This document shows, piece by piece, positions 1-7,995 of a stretch of 47,703 nt of DNA. This DNA is from Armatimonadota bacterium. GTDB taxonomy: Bacteria > Armatimonadota > Hebobacteria > GCA-020354555 > CP070648. The position numbers and the translations under genes were made by a program. Location: the NCBI GenBank assembly GCA_020354555.1, contig CP070648.1, forward strand, positions 3,186,864 through 3,234,566. The letters are read 5' to 3'. How positions within the stretch are numbered: position 1 is the stretch's first letter; each line of letters starts with the position of its first letter. The notes beneath the pieces are model-generated. The model searched no databases and was not told the origin of the DNA. It worked only from the letters and a program-made list of their open reading frames with translations.

Positions 1-1
1 C

Positions 2-634
2 GACCGGGAGAACATCACGGTCACGCGCGAGGGCGTGGACGAACGTTTTCTTGCCCCGGGCCCCACCGACCCGCCGCCGGGCTGGCCAGACAGCTATGTG
101 CTCTACGTCGGCAGCCTCGCTCCCCGCAAGAACCTCGCCTCGTTGCTCGAGGCTTACGCGGGGGCGCGGGCACAGGGCGTCCAGGAGCCGCTCGTGCTGG
201 CCGGCGCCGGGGCGCCCGACTACGTGGCTGCGCTGCGCAGCGAGGCTGTGGCGTTGGGCATTATCGAGGATGTGATCTTCTCCGGCTACCTTGCGGACGA
301 TCTTCTTCCCGCTGCGTACGCGAACGCGCGCGCTTTCGTTTACCTCTCGCTGGACGAGGGCTTCGGGCTGCCGATTCTCGAAGCGATGGCGTGCGGTACT
401 CCGGTGATTGCCTCGGCTTCATCATGCTTCCCGGAAATAGTCGGCGATGCCGGCGTGCTCGTCGAGCCGCGCGACGTTCAGGCGCAAGCGCGCGCGCTGG
501 TCGAATTGCTGACCGATGAGAGCAAGCGACAGGAGCTGGCGGCGAAATCGCGCGAGCGCGCTCGCCAGTTCTCGTGGCGCGACGCGGCAGCACAGACGCT
601 CGACGTGTACCTCAGGGCCAGCGGCGAGAGGTAG
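2..634 (+). CDS. Glycosyltransferase family 4 (GT-B), C-terminal part, truncated by window start
   Basis: The reading frame is open from base 2, so the N-terminal acceptor domain lies outside the window; a GTG at 35 is internal. What remains is the nucleotide-sugar-binding Rossmann half of a GT-B glycosyltransferase. It begins with the typical second-domain strand and loop (YVLYVGSLAPRKNLASLLEA) and contains the E-x7-E motif region EGFGLPILEAMACGTPVIAS, followed by PEIVGDAGVLVEP, which in this family contacts the nucleotide diphosphate and the donor sugar. Family GT4 enzymes transfer mannosyl, glucosyl or related residues in glycan, glycolipid or exopolysaccharide synthesis. Donor and acceptor cannot be told from this fragment. 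The downstream cdsA has its own promoter, so this gene is probably the end of a separate transcription unit. Confidence 0.88.
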   Translation, partial: DRENITVTREGVDERFLAPGPTDPPPGWPDSYVLYVGSLAPRKNLASLLEAYAGARAQGVQEPLVLAGAGAPDYVAALRSEAVALGIIEDVIFSGYLADDLLPAAYANARAFVYLSLDEGFGLPILEAMACGTPVIASASSCFPEIVGDAGVLVEPRDVQAQARALVELLTDESKRQELAAKSRERARQFSWRDAAAQTLDVYLRASGER

Positions 635-740
635 CCGTTCAGACCGGGACGCGCTTTCGGCGCGATGAACGACCGCGCGGTGCTGGCTACTGACCCCGCC
701 CAACTCACAGGCCCGGAACGCTTCGGACACGCGGCGATTC

Positions 741-769
741 TTGCCTGCCGCCGCGAGCGCTGGTATAAT
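741..769 (+). promoter_or_regulatory. Predicted sigma-70 promoter for cdsA
   Basis: TTGCCT (741-746) and TATAAT (764-769) are separated by 17 bases, and the -10 is extended (TGG directly upstream). Transcription would start near 776, about 60 bases before the cdsA ATG. This placement argues against the longer in-frame cdsA start at 665. Confidence 0.68.
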
Positions 770-835
770 ATCGGGCAGATCTCACCCGCTGGCGGCGAGG
801 CAACGCCTCGTCCGTGCGCCTGGATCGAATCATCC

Positions 836-1804
836 ATGTTCCGTCAACGCGCCCTTACCGCAGCCATAGGGCTGCCTCTGCTTTATGGCCTTCTGTTGCT
901 CGACGGCTTCGAGTGGGCCTTCGGCCTGCCACTACTCGCGGTCGCCGTAGCGGTGTCTGTGTTCGGCGCGGATGAGTTCCGGCGCATGCTGCGCAATCGC
1001 GGTCTGCATCCGCCCGACGACATGGGCAAGATGATGGGCGCGCTGCCGCCTCTCTTCCTGTACTTCTATCACTACGACTACAATGACACGGTGCTGCTCA
1101 TCCTCACGTTGATCATCGTAGTCGATGTGCTCATGCTCGCCCTCGCCCTCATCAGCGATATCAGCCGCCGCATGTCCGCGCGCTCCAAGCAAACAGCCCG
1201 GCAGCAACCCGCGCAGCAAGATCGCAGGGGCCCAAAGGAACAAGGACCACCACCGCCAGGCGGGACCCTCGGAGCCTTGCGTGACTTCTGCGCTATCGCG
1301 CTCGGGTCGCTGTACGTCGGCGGCCTGATGTCATATCTGTTGTTCCTCCGTCGCGTGGATGACGCCATCGCGCCGCCGTGGGCAGTCTGGCCGGTCGCCC
1401 TGCTCATTGCCGCCGTGTGGCTCGCCGATACCGCAGCGTTCGCCGCCGGCAAGCTTCTCGACGGCCCGAAGCTGTGGCCGCGGGTCAGCCCTGGCAAGAC
1501 CATCGCGGGCACGATCGGCGGCATCGCCGCGTGCGCCGTCGTTTTCCTTGGTGCCGCCGCTGCCGGCGTTTTCGGCGGTCAGTTCTCGATCGGTCTCGGC
1601 CGGGCTGTGTGCCTGGGCGGGCTGATAGGCGCCGCCGGCCTGGGCGGCGACCTCGCCGAGTCCGCCATCAAGCGGTGGGCTGGGGTCAAGGATTCCGGCA
1701 CCATCGTGCCCGGCCACGGCGGAGTCCTCGACCGGTTCGACAGCCTGCTGTGGGCCGCACCCGTGTTCTTCTACGTCCTCGCAGCGCTTCGTGGAGCACT
1801 GTAG
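836..1804 (+). CDS. cdsA: Phosphatidate cytidylyltransferase
   Basis: CdsA makes CDP-diacylglycerol from phosphatidic acid and CTP at the cytoplasmic membrane, the branch point for bacterial phospholipid synthesis. The 322-residue product is polytopic, and its C-terminus carries the full CdsA signature at residues 276-302 (S-x2-KR-x4-KDSG-x4-PGHGG-x2-DRFD). A hydrophilic, Gln/Pro-rich insert sits near residues 115-140 between the N-terminal helices and the conserved core. I chose the ATG at 836 because the in-frame extension back to 665 would run through the predicted promoter and does not resemble the family. There is no strong ribosome binding site. It heads the order cdsA-dxr-rseP-ispG, familiar from Firmicutes and relatives, where undecaprenyl-diphosphate synthase often precedes it; here a glycosyltransferase does. 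Confidence 0.95.
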   Translation: MFRQRALTAAIGLPLLYGLLLLDGFEWAFGLPLLAVAVAVSVFGADEFRRMLRNRGLHPPDDMGKMMGALPPLFLYFYHYDYNDTVLLILTLIIVVDVLMLALALISDISRRMSARSKQTARQQPAQQDRRGPKEQGPPPPGGTLGALRDFCAIALGSLYVGGLMSYLLFLRRVDDAIAPPWAVWPVALLIAAVWLADTAAFAAGKLLDGPKLWPRVSPGKTIAGTIGGIAACAVVFLGAAAAGVFGGQFSIGLGRAVCLGGLIGAAGLGGDLAESAIKRWAGVKDSGTIVPGHGGVLDRFDSLLWAAPVFFYVLAALRGAL

Positions 1805-1921
1805 CCGCGATTATCCAAGATGAGGTCGAAGTCGCCGCATGCTGCGCGGCCGCTCTCATGAACAGCCGTGCGCAGTCGGCCCCGCGCCACGAGAAGCCAG
1901 AGGAGCGGACCGGTTGCGCAT

Positions 1922-3112
1922 ATGGATGATGCAAGCCAGGCAATGACCGCCACCGCAATCTCGATTCTTGGTTCGACCGGCTCGATCGGGCGGCAGACAC
2001 TGGAGGTCGTCGCGGCGTCTTCCGACCGCTTCCGCGTCGTCGCACTGGCAGCCGCGCGTAATGTGGAGGCACTGGCGGAACAAGCGCGCCGGTTCAAACC
2101 CGCTCTCGCGGCGGTGCTTGACGAGTCGCGCGCCGAGGAACTGGCTGACCGGCTGCACGGCACCGGCGTCCGCGTTGCGGCAGGCGAAGAGGGCCTGCGT
2201 GAGGTAGCGACGCTCCCTGATGCCGCTGTGGTCGTCGGCGCCGTTTCGGGCATCGCCGGCCTCGGCCCGGTGCTGGCGGCGATTGACGCGGGGAAACGTC
2301 TCGCCCTCGCCAATAAGGAACCCCTCGTCGCCGCCGGCAGCATCGTCATGTCACAGGTGCGGCGCTCCGGCGCCGAGATCATCCCGGTTGACAGCGAGCA
2401 CAGCGCGCTCTTTCAGTGCCTGCTGGGCCACCGTCGCGAAGACATCAGGCGGCTCTTTCTCACTGCCTCCGGCGGCGCGCTCCGCGACCTGTCGCTGCAG
2501 GAACTCGAGGCCGTGACGCCCGGGCAAGCCCTGGCCCACCCGACGTGGCAGATGGGTCCTAAAGTGACGGTGGATTCCGCGACCCTGATGAACAAGGGGC
2601 TTGAGGTCATTGAGGCCCATTGGCTGTTCGAGGTCGCGGTGGAGCGCATCGAGGTCGTGCTGCATCACCAGAGCATCATCCACTCGCTCGTCGAGTTCGC
2701 GGACGGCGACACTCTCGCCCAACTCAGCCGGCCCGATATGCGCCTGCCGATTCAGTACGCGCTCGGCTACCCGGAGCGCGTTCCCGCACGGTGGGGCGCG
2801 TTGGAGATCGCCGAACTCGACGGCCTGACTTTCGGCCGAGTGGACATGGAACGCTATCCGTGCCTGCGGCTCGCCTATGAGGCCGCGCGACGCGGCGGCA
2901 CGGCCCCTGCTGCCATGAACGCCGCCGACGAGGTAGCGGTCGAAGCGTTCCTCGCGGGGAGGATCGGCTACCTCGACATCGCACGGTTGATCGAACGGGT
3001 CCTTGATCGCCATGCGCCCGGGCCGGCTGATGTCCTGCAACAGGTCGTCGCAGCCGACAGTGAGGCGCGGAAGCTGGCCCAGGCCATTCGCGACGAGTTG
3101 GCGAGCCGCTGA
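1922..3112 (+). CDS. dxr: 1-deoxy-D-xylulose 5-phosphate reductoisomerase
   Basis: Dxr converts 1-deoxy-D-xylulose 5-phosphate to 2-C-methyl-D-erythritol 4-phosphate with NADPH and a divalent metal, the committed step of the MEP isoprenoid pathway. The 396-residue protein has the NADPH-binding loop GSTGSIG at residues 17-23, the conserved ANKEPLVAAG segment and the metal-binding VDSEHSA motif with Asp157 and Glu159, then the GPKVTVDSATLMNKGLEVIEAHWLF block typical of the family (quoted in part: VTVDSATLMNKG). Length is normal. Start choice: ATG at 1922, with AGGAG at 1901-1905, rather far away; ATG at 1943 is an alternative that would still keep the whole fold. It lies 117 bases after cdsA. 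ispG, a later enzyme of the same pathway, is two genes downstream. Confidence 0.96.
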   Translation: MDDASQAMTATAISILGSTGSIGRQTLEVVAASSDRFRVVALAAARNVEALAEQARRFKPALAAVLDESRAEELADRLHGTGVRVAAGEEGLREVATLPDAAVVVGAVSGIAGLGPVLAAIDAGKRLALANKEPLVAAGSIVMSQVRRSGAEIIPVDSEHSALFQCLLGHRREDIRRLFLTASGGALRDLSLQELEAVTPGQALAHPTWQMGPKVTVDSATLMNKGLEVIEAHWLFEVAVERIEVVLHHQSIIHSLVEFADGDTLAQLSRPDMRLPIQYALGYPERVPARWGALEIAELDGLTFGRVDMERYPCLRLAYEAARRGGTAPAAMNAADEVAVEAFLAGRIGYLDIARLIERVLDRHAPGPADVLQQVVAADSEARKLAQAIRDELASR

Positions 3113-3171
3113 CCATGCGAGTGGCGCGTGCGCCCAAATGACGTGCTCGGGCACACAAAGGCGCCGGTTAA

Positions 3172-3180
3172 TGGTATAGT
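3172..3180 (+). promoter_or_regulatory. Possible extended -10 promoter upstream of rseP
   Basis: TGGTATAGT lies in the 208-base gap between dxr and rseP. There is no convincing -35 hexamer at the right distance (CACACA at 3152-3157), which would fit an extended -10 promoter. It would give rseP-ispG a transcript of their own with a leader of about 130 bases. Confidence 0.42.
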
Positions 3181-3320
3181 CATATGTGTGACCCCCCGGG
3201 GTGGGGTGCGCTGTGCGCGGCGCCGGACTGCGTCGCCCGGCAGCGTGTGATGAGTCATCCAGGCCAGGGGCGCACTGATTTTGCGTGCCTCCATGTGACC
3301 CCTGGGGGCGAGACGAACAC

Positions 3321-4463
3321 ATGATGTTTTCCGGTCCTATGTCGATCGTACTCACCGTCGCTCTCTTTGCCCTTATCATCGTGTTTCACGAGTTCGGGCA
3401 CTTCGTCGCGGCGAAGCTCGCCCGCATCCCGGTGTACGAGTTCGCTCTCGGCTGGGGGCGGCCGGTCCTGCTTTCATTCAAGTGGCGCGGGACACAGTAC
3501 TCCTTGCGGCCCATTCCCGTCGGCGGCTACGTCCGCATCGCGGGCATGGAACCCGAGGAGGATGTCCCCGACGGGTTCGACAAGAAGCCCGTGTTCTCGC
3601 GGCTGGCGGTTATCGCCTCCGGATCGGGCATGAATTTCGTCCTCGCCATTATCCTGTTCTGGGTCATGGGAGTCGTCTTCGGTACGGTCGTCGGGCATAC
3701 GACCGAGATCCGCCGCGTCATGCCTGGCACCCCAGCGGCCGCCATTGGGCTTCAGCCCCGCGACGTGCTGATTCACGCCGAGCCGGTCGCCCTTGTCGAG
3801 AAGATGCCGGAGGTCATGCCGGTTGCGACGCCGCCGAAGAAGATGAAGCTCGATGATCTGCGCGAGGTCATCAGCGAGCGCCCCGACATGCCCATCAGGC
3901 TCGTCACGCAGCGCGGCGACACGTACCTCGCATACCGCATCGTACCGCGTCCCGAGGAGGAAGAGGGCCTCGAAGAGCTGCCCAACGGCAAGACCCGCAT
4001 CGTGACCCGCACGGTCGGACTGATTGGCGTCGTCTTCGTGCCGATCACGGAGCCGAAAGGCTTCATCGAATCGGTCGCCGACGGCTTCACCGAGGTGTAT
4101 TTCACCACGAAGACGATGGTCATGGCTCTCGCGTGGATGATTATCGGCAAACTCCCGGCGGCTGTCGGAGGGCCCGTGCGCATCGCCGACATCATGGCGG
4201 ACGCGCTCGCGGTGGGGTGGGGGCCGTTTCTGCTGTGGTCAGCGCTCATCAGCGTCAACATTGGAGTCATCAACCTGCTGCCGATACCCGCGCTCGACGG
4301 TGCCAGGATCGTCTTCATCCTCATCGGTGGCGTTCGGCGGCGGCCTATTGACAAGCGCAAGGAAGCGATCGTGCATTTCGTCGGCTTCGCGCTGCTCCTG
4401 CTCTTTCTGGCCTTGGTGACCTTCAAAGACGTCATCGTCCTCATCGAGAAGCGGTTCGGGTGA
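3321..4463 (+). CDS. rseP: Site-2 protease family zinc metalloprotease RseP
   Basis: RseP cleaves transmembrane segments inside the cytoplasmic membrane, releasing anti-sigma factors in envelope stress and clearing signal-peptide remnants. The 380-residue protein starts with a hydrophobic helix holding the zinc motif HEFGH (His23, Glu24, His27). A single PDZ-like domain follows at about residues 115-215 (VMPGTPAAAIGLQPRDVLI). The second membrane motif NLLPIPALDG supplies the third zinc ligand, Asp326. One PDZ domain, rather than the two of Escherichia coli RseP, resembles the RasP type of Gram-positive bacteria. Start is the ATG at 3321, with a purine-rich GGGGGCGAG before it; ATG 3324 is equivalent. 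It overlaps ispG by four bases, so translation is probably coupled. Confidence 0.94.
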   Translation: MMFSGPMSIVLTVALFALIIVFHEFGHFVAAKLARIPVYEFALGWGRPVLLSFKWRGTQYSLRPIPVGGYVRIAGMEPEEDVPDGFDKKPVFSRLAVIASGSGMNFVLAIILFWVMGVVFGTVVGHTTEIRRVMPGTPAAAIGLQPRDVLIHAEPVALVEKMPEVMPVATPPKKMKLDDLREVISERPDMPIRLVTQRGDTYLAYRIVPRPEEEEGLEELPNGKTRIVTRTVGLIGVVFVPITEPKGFIESVADGFTEVYFTTKTMVMALAWMIIGKLPAAVGGPVRIADIMADALAVGWGPFLLWSALISVNIGVINLLPIPALDGARIVFILIGGVRRRPIDKRKEAIVHFVGFALLLLFLALVTFKDVIVLIEKRFG

Positions 4464-5572
4464 CGGCAATGCGTTCGGCGCGCCGGGTAGAGGTGGGCAG
4501 CGTTCCTATGGGCGGCGGCGCCCCCGTGTCGCTCCAGTCCATGACGAAGACCGACACCCGCGACGTCGAAGCGACGCTGGCGCAGATCCGCGAACTGGAG
4601 CAGGCGGGCTGCGACCTCGTGCGCGTAGCCATACCGGACGAGGAAGCCGCGCGCGCCTTCGCACGCATCAGGCACGGGACGCAAGTCCCGCTCATCGCCG
4701 ACATCCACTTCGACCACCGCCTGGCGCTCATCGCCCTCGAAAGCGGAGTGGACAAGCTGCGGCTGAACCCCGGCAATATCCGCAAGCCGGAGCAGGTCCG
4801 CGCCGTCGTTCGGGTCGCGCACGAGCGGCGCGTCCCGATCCGCGTCGGCGCCAATCTCGGCTCGCTGCCGCCTGACGTGCGCGCCAAGCACCGGAACGCG
4901 CTCCACGAACCACAGGGAGCTGCGCAGGCGCTGTTCGAAGCCGCGATGCAGCACGTACGCATCCTCGAGGATCTGGGCTTCGGCCACATTGTCCTCTCGC
5001 TGAAAGCGTTCGACGTGCCGACTGCCATCGGGGCCTACCGTCTGGCAGCGCGGGAAACAGATTACCCGCTCCACCTCGGCGTCACCGAAGCGGGGCCGCC
5101 CCCGGCAGGCACGGTGCGCTCGGCGGTGGGCATTGGCGCGCTGCTCGCTGAGGGAATCGGGGACACGATTCGCGTTTCACTGTCGGCGCCTCCGTTGGAG
5201 GAGGTCCGAGTCGGCCGCGAGATTCTGCGCGTGCTGGCGCTGCGGCCGGGCGGCGTGACGATTGTGAGCTGTCCGACATGCTCGCGCTGTGGCATGGATG
5301 TACAGGCGGCCGCGCATGAAGTGGAGCGGAGTCTGCGCTCCCTGGACGACCGTCTGCGCCGAGAAGCCCGAGAGCTGCGCGTGGCGGTCATGGGATGCGC
5401 CGTCAATGGCCCCGGCGAAGCGCGCGATGCCGATGTGGGGATTGCCGCGGATTCCCGCGGGGCCGTGCTGTTCAGCCGCGGTGAAGTCGTCGGCCGTCTT
5501 GATCCGGATCAGGCCGTGGCCACGCTCGTCGCGGAGGCTGAGCGTCTAGCTGGCGAACCCGTCCAGCCCTGA
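4460..5572 (+). CDS. ispG: 4-hydroxy-3-methylbut-2-en-1-yl diphosphate synthase
   Basis: IspG (GcpE) reduces methylerythritol 2,4-cyclodiphosphate to hydroxymethylbutenyl diphosphate with a [4Fe-4S] cluster, the penultimate step of the MEP pathway. The 370-residue protein is the short bacterial form. It has an N-terminal TIM barrel (LQSMTKTDTRDVEATLAQI, then DIHFDHRLAL and KLRLNPGNI) and a C-terminal cluster domain with Cys271, Cys274 and Cys313 and the ligand Glu320 in GCAVNGPGEA. The GTG at 4460 overlaps the rseP stop (GTGA); an ATG three codons later (4469) is the alternative start. Neither has a strong ribosome binding site, consistent with coupling to rseP. It ends the + strand operon and faces a - strand transporter gene with only 25 bases between the stops. 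Confidence 0.96.
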   Translation: MTAMRSARRVEVGSVPMGGGAPVSLQSMTKTDTRDVEATLAQIRELEQAGCDLVRVAIPDEEAARAFARIRHGTQVPLIADIHFDHRLALIALESGVDKLRLNPGNIRKPEQVRAVVRVAHERRVPIRVGANLGSLPPDVRAKHRNALHEPQGAAQALFEAAMQHVRILEDLGFGHIVLSLKAFDVPTAIGAYRLAARETDYPLHLGVTEAGPPPAGTVRSAVGIGALLAEGIGDTIRVSLSAPPLEEVRVGREILRVLALRPGGVTIVSCPTCSRCGMDVQAAAHEVERSLRSLDDRLRREARELRVAVMGCAVNGPGEARDADVGIAADSRGAVLFSRGEVVGRLDPDQAVATLVAEAERLAGEPVQP

Positions 5573-5589
5573 CCCGCACGCTCCACGGC

Positions 5590-5614
5590 TCGCCCTCCTA
5601 CAGAGCGAGGGCGA
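5590..5614. terminator. Inverted repeat between convergent ispG and permease genes
   Basis: TCGCCCTC (5590-5597) and GAGGGCGA (5607-5614) form a perfect 8-base-pair stem with a 9-base loop between the two stop codons. The right arm is inside the last codons of the permease gene. No T tract follows on either strand, so it may be a weak bidirectional terminator or only an RNA end stabiliser. Confidence 0.35.
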
Positions 5615-6905
5615 CCAGAAGCGCGACCCCCAGCGCGGCGAGCGGCACCAGCACCGTCACCACGAAGATCTCCTTGTACGCATCCCGGTGTGTCATGCCC
5701 ATGACGGCGAGCGTCGTGATGACGGCGCCGGAGTGTGGCAGCGAGTCGAGGCCGCCCGAGGCGATGGATGAGATTCGATGGAGCAGTGCCGGATCGACTC
5801 CGAGCCGTACGTAATCCGGTCCGAGCGTCTCCATGAAGATCCGCAGGCCCCCTGAAGCCGAGCCGACGAGCCCTGCGATGACGTTGACCGAGAACGCGGC
5901 GGAAACGAGCGGAGGAAGCTTAACCCCCATCACGAAATCGCCGAACATAGTGAACGCAGGCACTGCGGCGACTACCGCTCCGAACCCGATCACCGCGCTG
6001 GTATTGATGAGCGGCACGGCGGAATTCGCCGCCCCCTGGGCGAGCGTCGCGTTGGGCGCTTTGAGGCGGCGCCAGAATACCACTACCCCGACGACGCAAC
6101 CCGCCGCAAGGCCGACGTTCACCCATGCCAGCGGCGGCTTGAGGGGCAGCAGCGAGGCGGTCACGATAATGCCGACAACCACCGCGAGCGGCACGAGTGA
6201 CACGAGCCAATGCGGCATGTCCCGCGGATCCAGGTCGAGGCTGGCGACCTCGTCAGCCGGTCCCGGAACGAAGCCGTCCCCCGTCCGCGCGGCCTTGCGC
6301 CCTTGCCACCTGAGGTACGAGTATCCCAGAAAGAACATGACGATTGCCGCCACAATGCCGACTGCGGGAGCAGCGGTAGCGGGGGTTCCGAGGGCTTGCG
6401 ATGGGATGATGTTCTGGATCGCGGGAGTTCCCGGCAGAGCCGTCATGGTAAACGTACCCGCGCCCAAGGCGAAGGCCCCCGCGAGCAGACGCTTGGGAAG
6501 GTTCGCGTGCTTGATCAATGCCAGCCCGAGCGGATACACCGTGAACACGAGGATGAAGACGTTCACCCCACCGTAGCTCAGGATGGCGCACGCGAGAACG
6601 CTGATAAGGAGCGCGTTGCCTGCCCCGAGCTTGCGCGACAGCACGTACGCCACTGACGTCGCCGCGCCGCTGTCGCCCATGATCTTACCGAAGATCGCTC
6701 CAAACAGGAACAGCAGGAAGAACGCTTGCACGAAGCCGGCCAGGCCCTGCGCGTACGAACCCATGAGCGCGTCGTCAAGCGACAGGCCGTTGGCCAGCGC
6801 TACCACGGCCGCACACGCCACGGAGATGATGAGAATGCTCACGCCGCGTAGAGCAAGGTAGATGAGAATCGCCAGAGCCGCTAGCACACCTATCATGCCG
6901 AGCAT
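5598..6905 (-). CDS. GntP-family permease (organic acid/sugar acid transporter)
   Basis: This 435-residue protein is almost entirely hydrophobic, with about twelve predicted membrane helices. It shows GntP/ion-transporter family features such as FGKIMGDSGAA, the serine/glycine-rich ALPGTPAIQNIIPSQALG segment and a C-terminal SGGLDSLPHSGAV region. Known members are proton symporters for gluconate, D-glycerate, L-idonate or citrate-like anions. The substrate here is not predictable. The start is the ATG at 6905 (reading leftwards) because AAGGAGG lies six bases before it; the frame extends upstream to 7277 but that part is unlike protein. It is a single gene converging on ispG. Two direct repeats about 42-72 bases upstream of the start are a candidate operator. 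Confidence 0.88.
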   Translation of the reverse strand: MLGMIGVLAALAILIYLALRGVSILIISVACAAVVALANGLSLDDALMGSYAQGLAGFVQAFFLLFLFGAIFGKIMGDSGAATSVAYVLSRKLGAGNALLISVLACAILSYGGVNVFILVFTVYPLGLALIKHANLPKRLLAGAFALGAGTFTMTALPGTPAIQNIIPSQALGTPATAAPAVGIVAAIVMFFLGYSYLRWQGRKAARTGDGFVPGPADEVASLDLDPRDMPHWLVSLVPLAVVVGIIVTASLLPLKPPLAWVNVGLAAGCVVGVVVFWRRLKAPNATLAQGAANSAVPLINTSAVIGFGAVVAAVPAFTMFGDFVMGVKLPPLVSAAFSVNVIAGLVGSASGGLRIFMETLGPDYVRLGVDPALLHRISSIASGGLDSLPHSGAVITTLAVMGMTHRDAYKEIFVVTVLVPLAALGVALLVALAL

Positions 6906-6946
6906 CGCCGCCTCCTTGTCGGATTCGGATAGCCTGGATTGGGGGT

Positions 6947-6977
6947 GGACACGAAACGCGGTCCGCGGGGACACGAA
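6947..6977 (-). repeat. Pair of 9-base direct repeats upstream of the GntP-type gene
   Basis: GGACACGAA occurs at 6947-6955 and again at 6969-6977, a 22-base period (two turns of B-DNA), flanked by G and C runs. On the gene's strand it reads TTCGTGTCC. The spacing and the place just upstream of the permease start suggest sites for a dimeric or tandem regulator. No regulator gene is adjacent. Confidence 0.35.
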
Positions 6978-7155
6978 CCCCCAGAAAACGCCACGCACCG
7001 TCGCGGGTGTCGGTTCGGCCGCCTCGTGGGCGCGCACCTGCGATGCCAATCGAGGATTGGTGAAGCTTCGCCGTTTCCATGCGATGCCCTGCCGCCTGCC
7101 CGACTTTGATTTCGTCAACATGCCGAGAGCAGCGCCCCGCGGGCAGGTCGCCGCG

Positions 7156-7185
7156 TTGACAGCATCACGTGTGCCCGGATATACT
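7156..7185 (+). promoter_or_regulatory. Predicted sigma-70 promoter for tRNA-Ser(CGA)
   Basis: A consensus -35 TTGACA (7156-7161) and -10 TATACT (7180-7185) are 18 bases apart. The start would be near 7192, about 95 bases before the mature tRNA. There is no other gene on this strand for it to serve. Confidence 0.62.
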
Positions 7186-7286
7186 GATTGACAGGGTCCT
7201 GGTGGTGCTAGCGATACCCCGAACCGGGAAATCGTGCTCAACGACCTCATCCCACGGGAGTCTCGCGTGCCCCTCACAGCTTCACA

Positions 7287-7379
7287 GGAGAGGTGGCCGA
7301 GTGGACGAAGGCGCTCGACTCGAAATCGAGTATCCCGCTAACCCCGGGATCGTGGGTTCGAATCCCACCCTCTCCGCCA
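7287..7379 (+). tRNA. tRNA-Ser (anticodon CGA)
   Basis: This is a class II tRNA with a long variable arm. Acceptor GGAGAGG (7287-7293) pairs with CCTCTCC (7369-7375), followed by the G discriminator typical of serine tRNAs and an encoded CCA (7377-7379). The anticodon stem CTCGA/TCGAG encloses the loop CTCGAAA with anticodon CGA at 7321-7323, reading UCG codons. The T-arm loop GTTCGAAT is intact. Confidence 0.97.
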
Positions 7380-7582
7380 AGGAAGACCATCCGCGAATGC
7401 CGCAGGGCCCGTCGCCGAGCGCCTGAACCCCCACGAGCAATCTGTCCGAGCCGCTGCCGCTGCGAGTGGTTTCCGATGCGTGATCCGCCCCGCGCGCGCT
7501 GGGACAGGTCGTACGTATCCCATTTATGCCGCAGTTTGTGCAATCCACGACACAGTGTGAACTGCAGCGCACACATCCTGGA
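7380..7582. other. Intergenic stretch without a recognised feature
   Basis: No supported gene is seen between the tRNA end and the possible promoter at 7583. Open frames here, including those crossing the tRNA, lack ribosome binding sites and protein-like composition. Confidence 0.5.
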
Positions 7583-7611
7583 TTGACTCGGCGTATCCAG
7601 TGCGGTAACGT
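7583..7611 (+). promoter_or_regulatory. Possible promoter for a small non-coding transcript
   Basis: TTGACT (7583-7588) and TAACGT (7606-7611) are 17 bases apart. Alone it is a modest match. It gains weight because a strong + strand terminator ends about 165 bases downstream with no gene between. Confidence 0.35.
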
Positions 7612-7617
7612 TGGCGG

Positions 7618-7779
7618 TGGACAAGATACTGGAGGGCCTCCTCTGGACATCACTGTAGGCCACTCGCACGAATCGCAGCACTGAGTTAGCTCCCCAAAGC
7701 CGAGCGGAGTGACGCACCGCTCGGTGTCAGCACCCTCCACTGCGGCGCCCGGCCCGCGCACCGGGCGCCGCCCTCTTTT
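7618..7779 (+). ncRNA. Candidate structured small RNA
   Basis: The sequence between the possible promoter at 7583-7611 and the terminator ending at 7779 would give an RNA of about 160 bases. It contains a perfect 8-base-pair hairpin (CCGAGCGG at 7700-7707 with CCGCTCGG at 7717-7724) just before the terminator hairpin. No open frame with a ribosome binding site is present. I do not recognise it as 6S RNA, the SRP RNA or tmRNA. It could instead be only the 3' trailer of the tRNA-Ser transcript. Confidence 0.27.
7742..7779 (+). terminator. Rho-independent terminator
   Basis: GCGGCGCCCGG (7742-7752) and CCGGGCGCCGC (7761-7771) form a perfect 11-base-pair stem with an 8-base loop, followed by CCTCTTTT. 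The T run on the + strand fixes the direction. It ends either the tRNA-Ser(CGA) transcript or a small RNA, and insulates lexA. Confidence 0.75.
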
Positions 7780-7916
7780 CGGTCTCCAAGGCACCCATCC
7801 CGGCAGCGGTCGTCTTGCGCCATGCCGGACGGCCCAACGCGCCGACGCAGTAGTCACACCCGCAGCATGTCGCCCCCGCATGCCTCACCGCACGAGCCCC
7901 GTGTCCGAGCCAAGCG

Positions 7917-7928
7917 AAACAGGGGTTT
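7917..7928. promoter_or_regulatory. SOS-box-like palindrome overlapping the lexA -35
   Basis: AAAC-AGGG-GTTT is a perfect 4+4+4 palindrome within GCGAAACAGGGGTTTGCG. It resembles the Gram-positive type LexA site (CGAAC-N4-GTTCG) in arm order and 4-base spacing but departs at several positions. It overlaps the -35 hexamer, the place expected for autorepression by LexA. Confidence 0.35.
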
Positions 7929-7954
7929 GCGGAATCATCTGTTTGTGGTATAAT
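7927..7954 (+). promoter_or_regulatory. Predicted lexA promoter
   Basis: TTGCGG (7927-7932) and a perfect TATAAT (7949-7954) are 16 bases apart, and the -10 is extended by TGG. Transcription would begin near 7961, about 70 bases before the lexA start. Confidence 0.7.
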
Positions 7955-7995
7955 GCACGGCGACTCGGATGCGGCTGGCCTCTCGCTGGAGGTTT

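Noticed and set aside
665-835. Longer N-terminus for CdsA
   Set aside because: It would translate through the TTGCCT/TATAAT promoter and has no similarity to the family.
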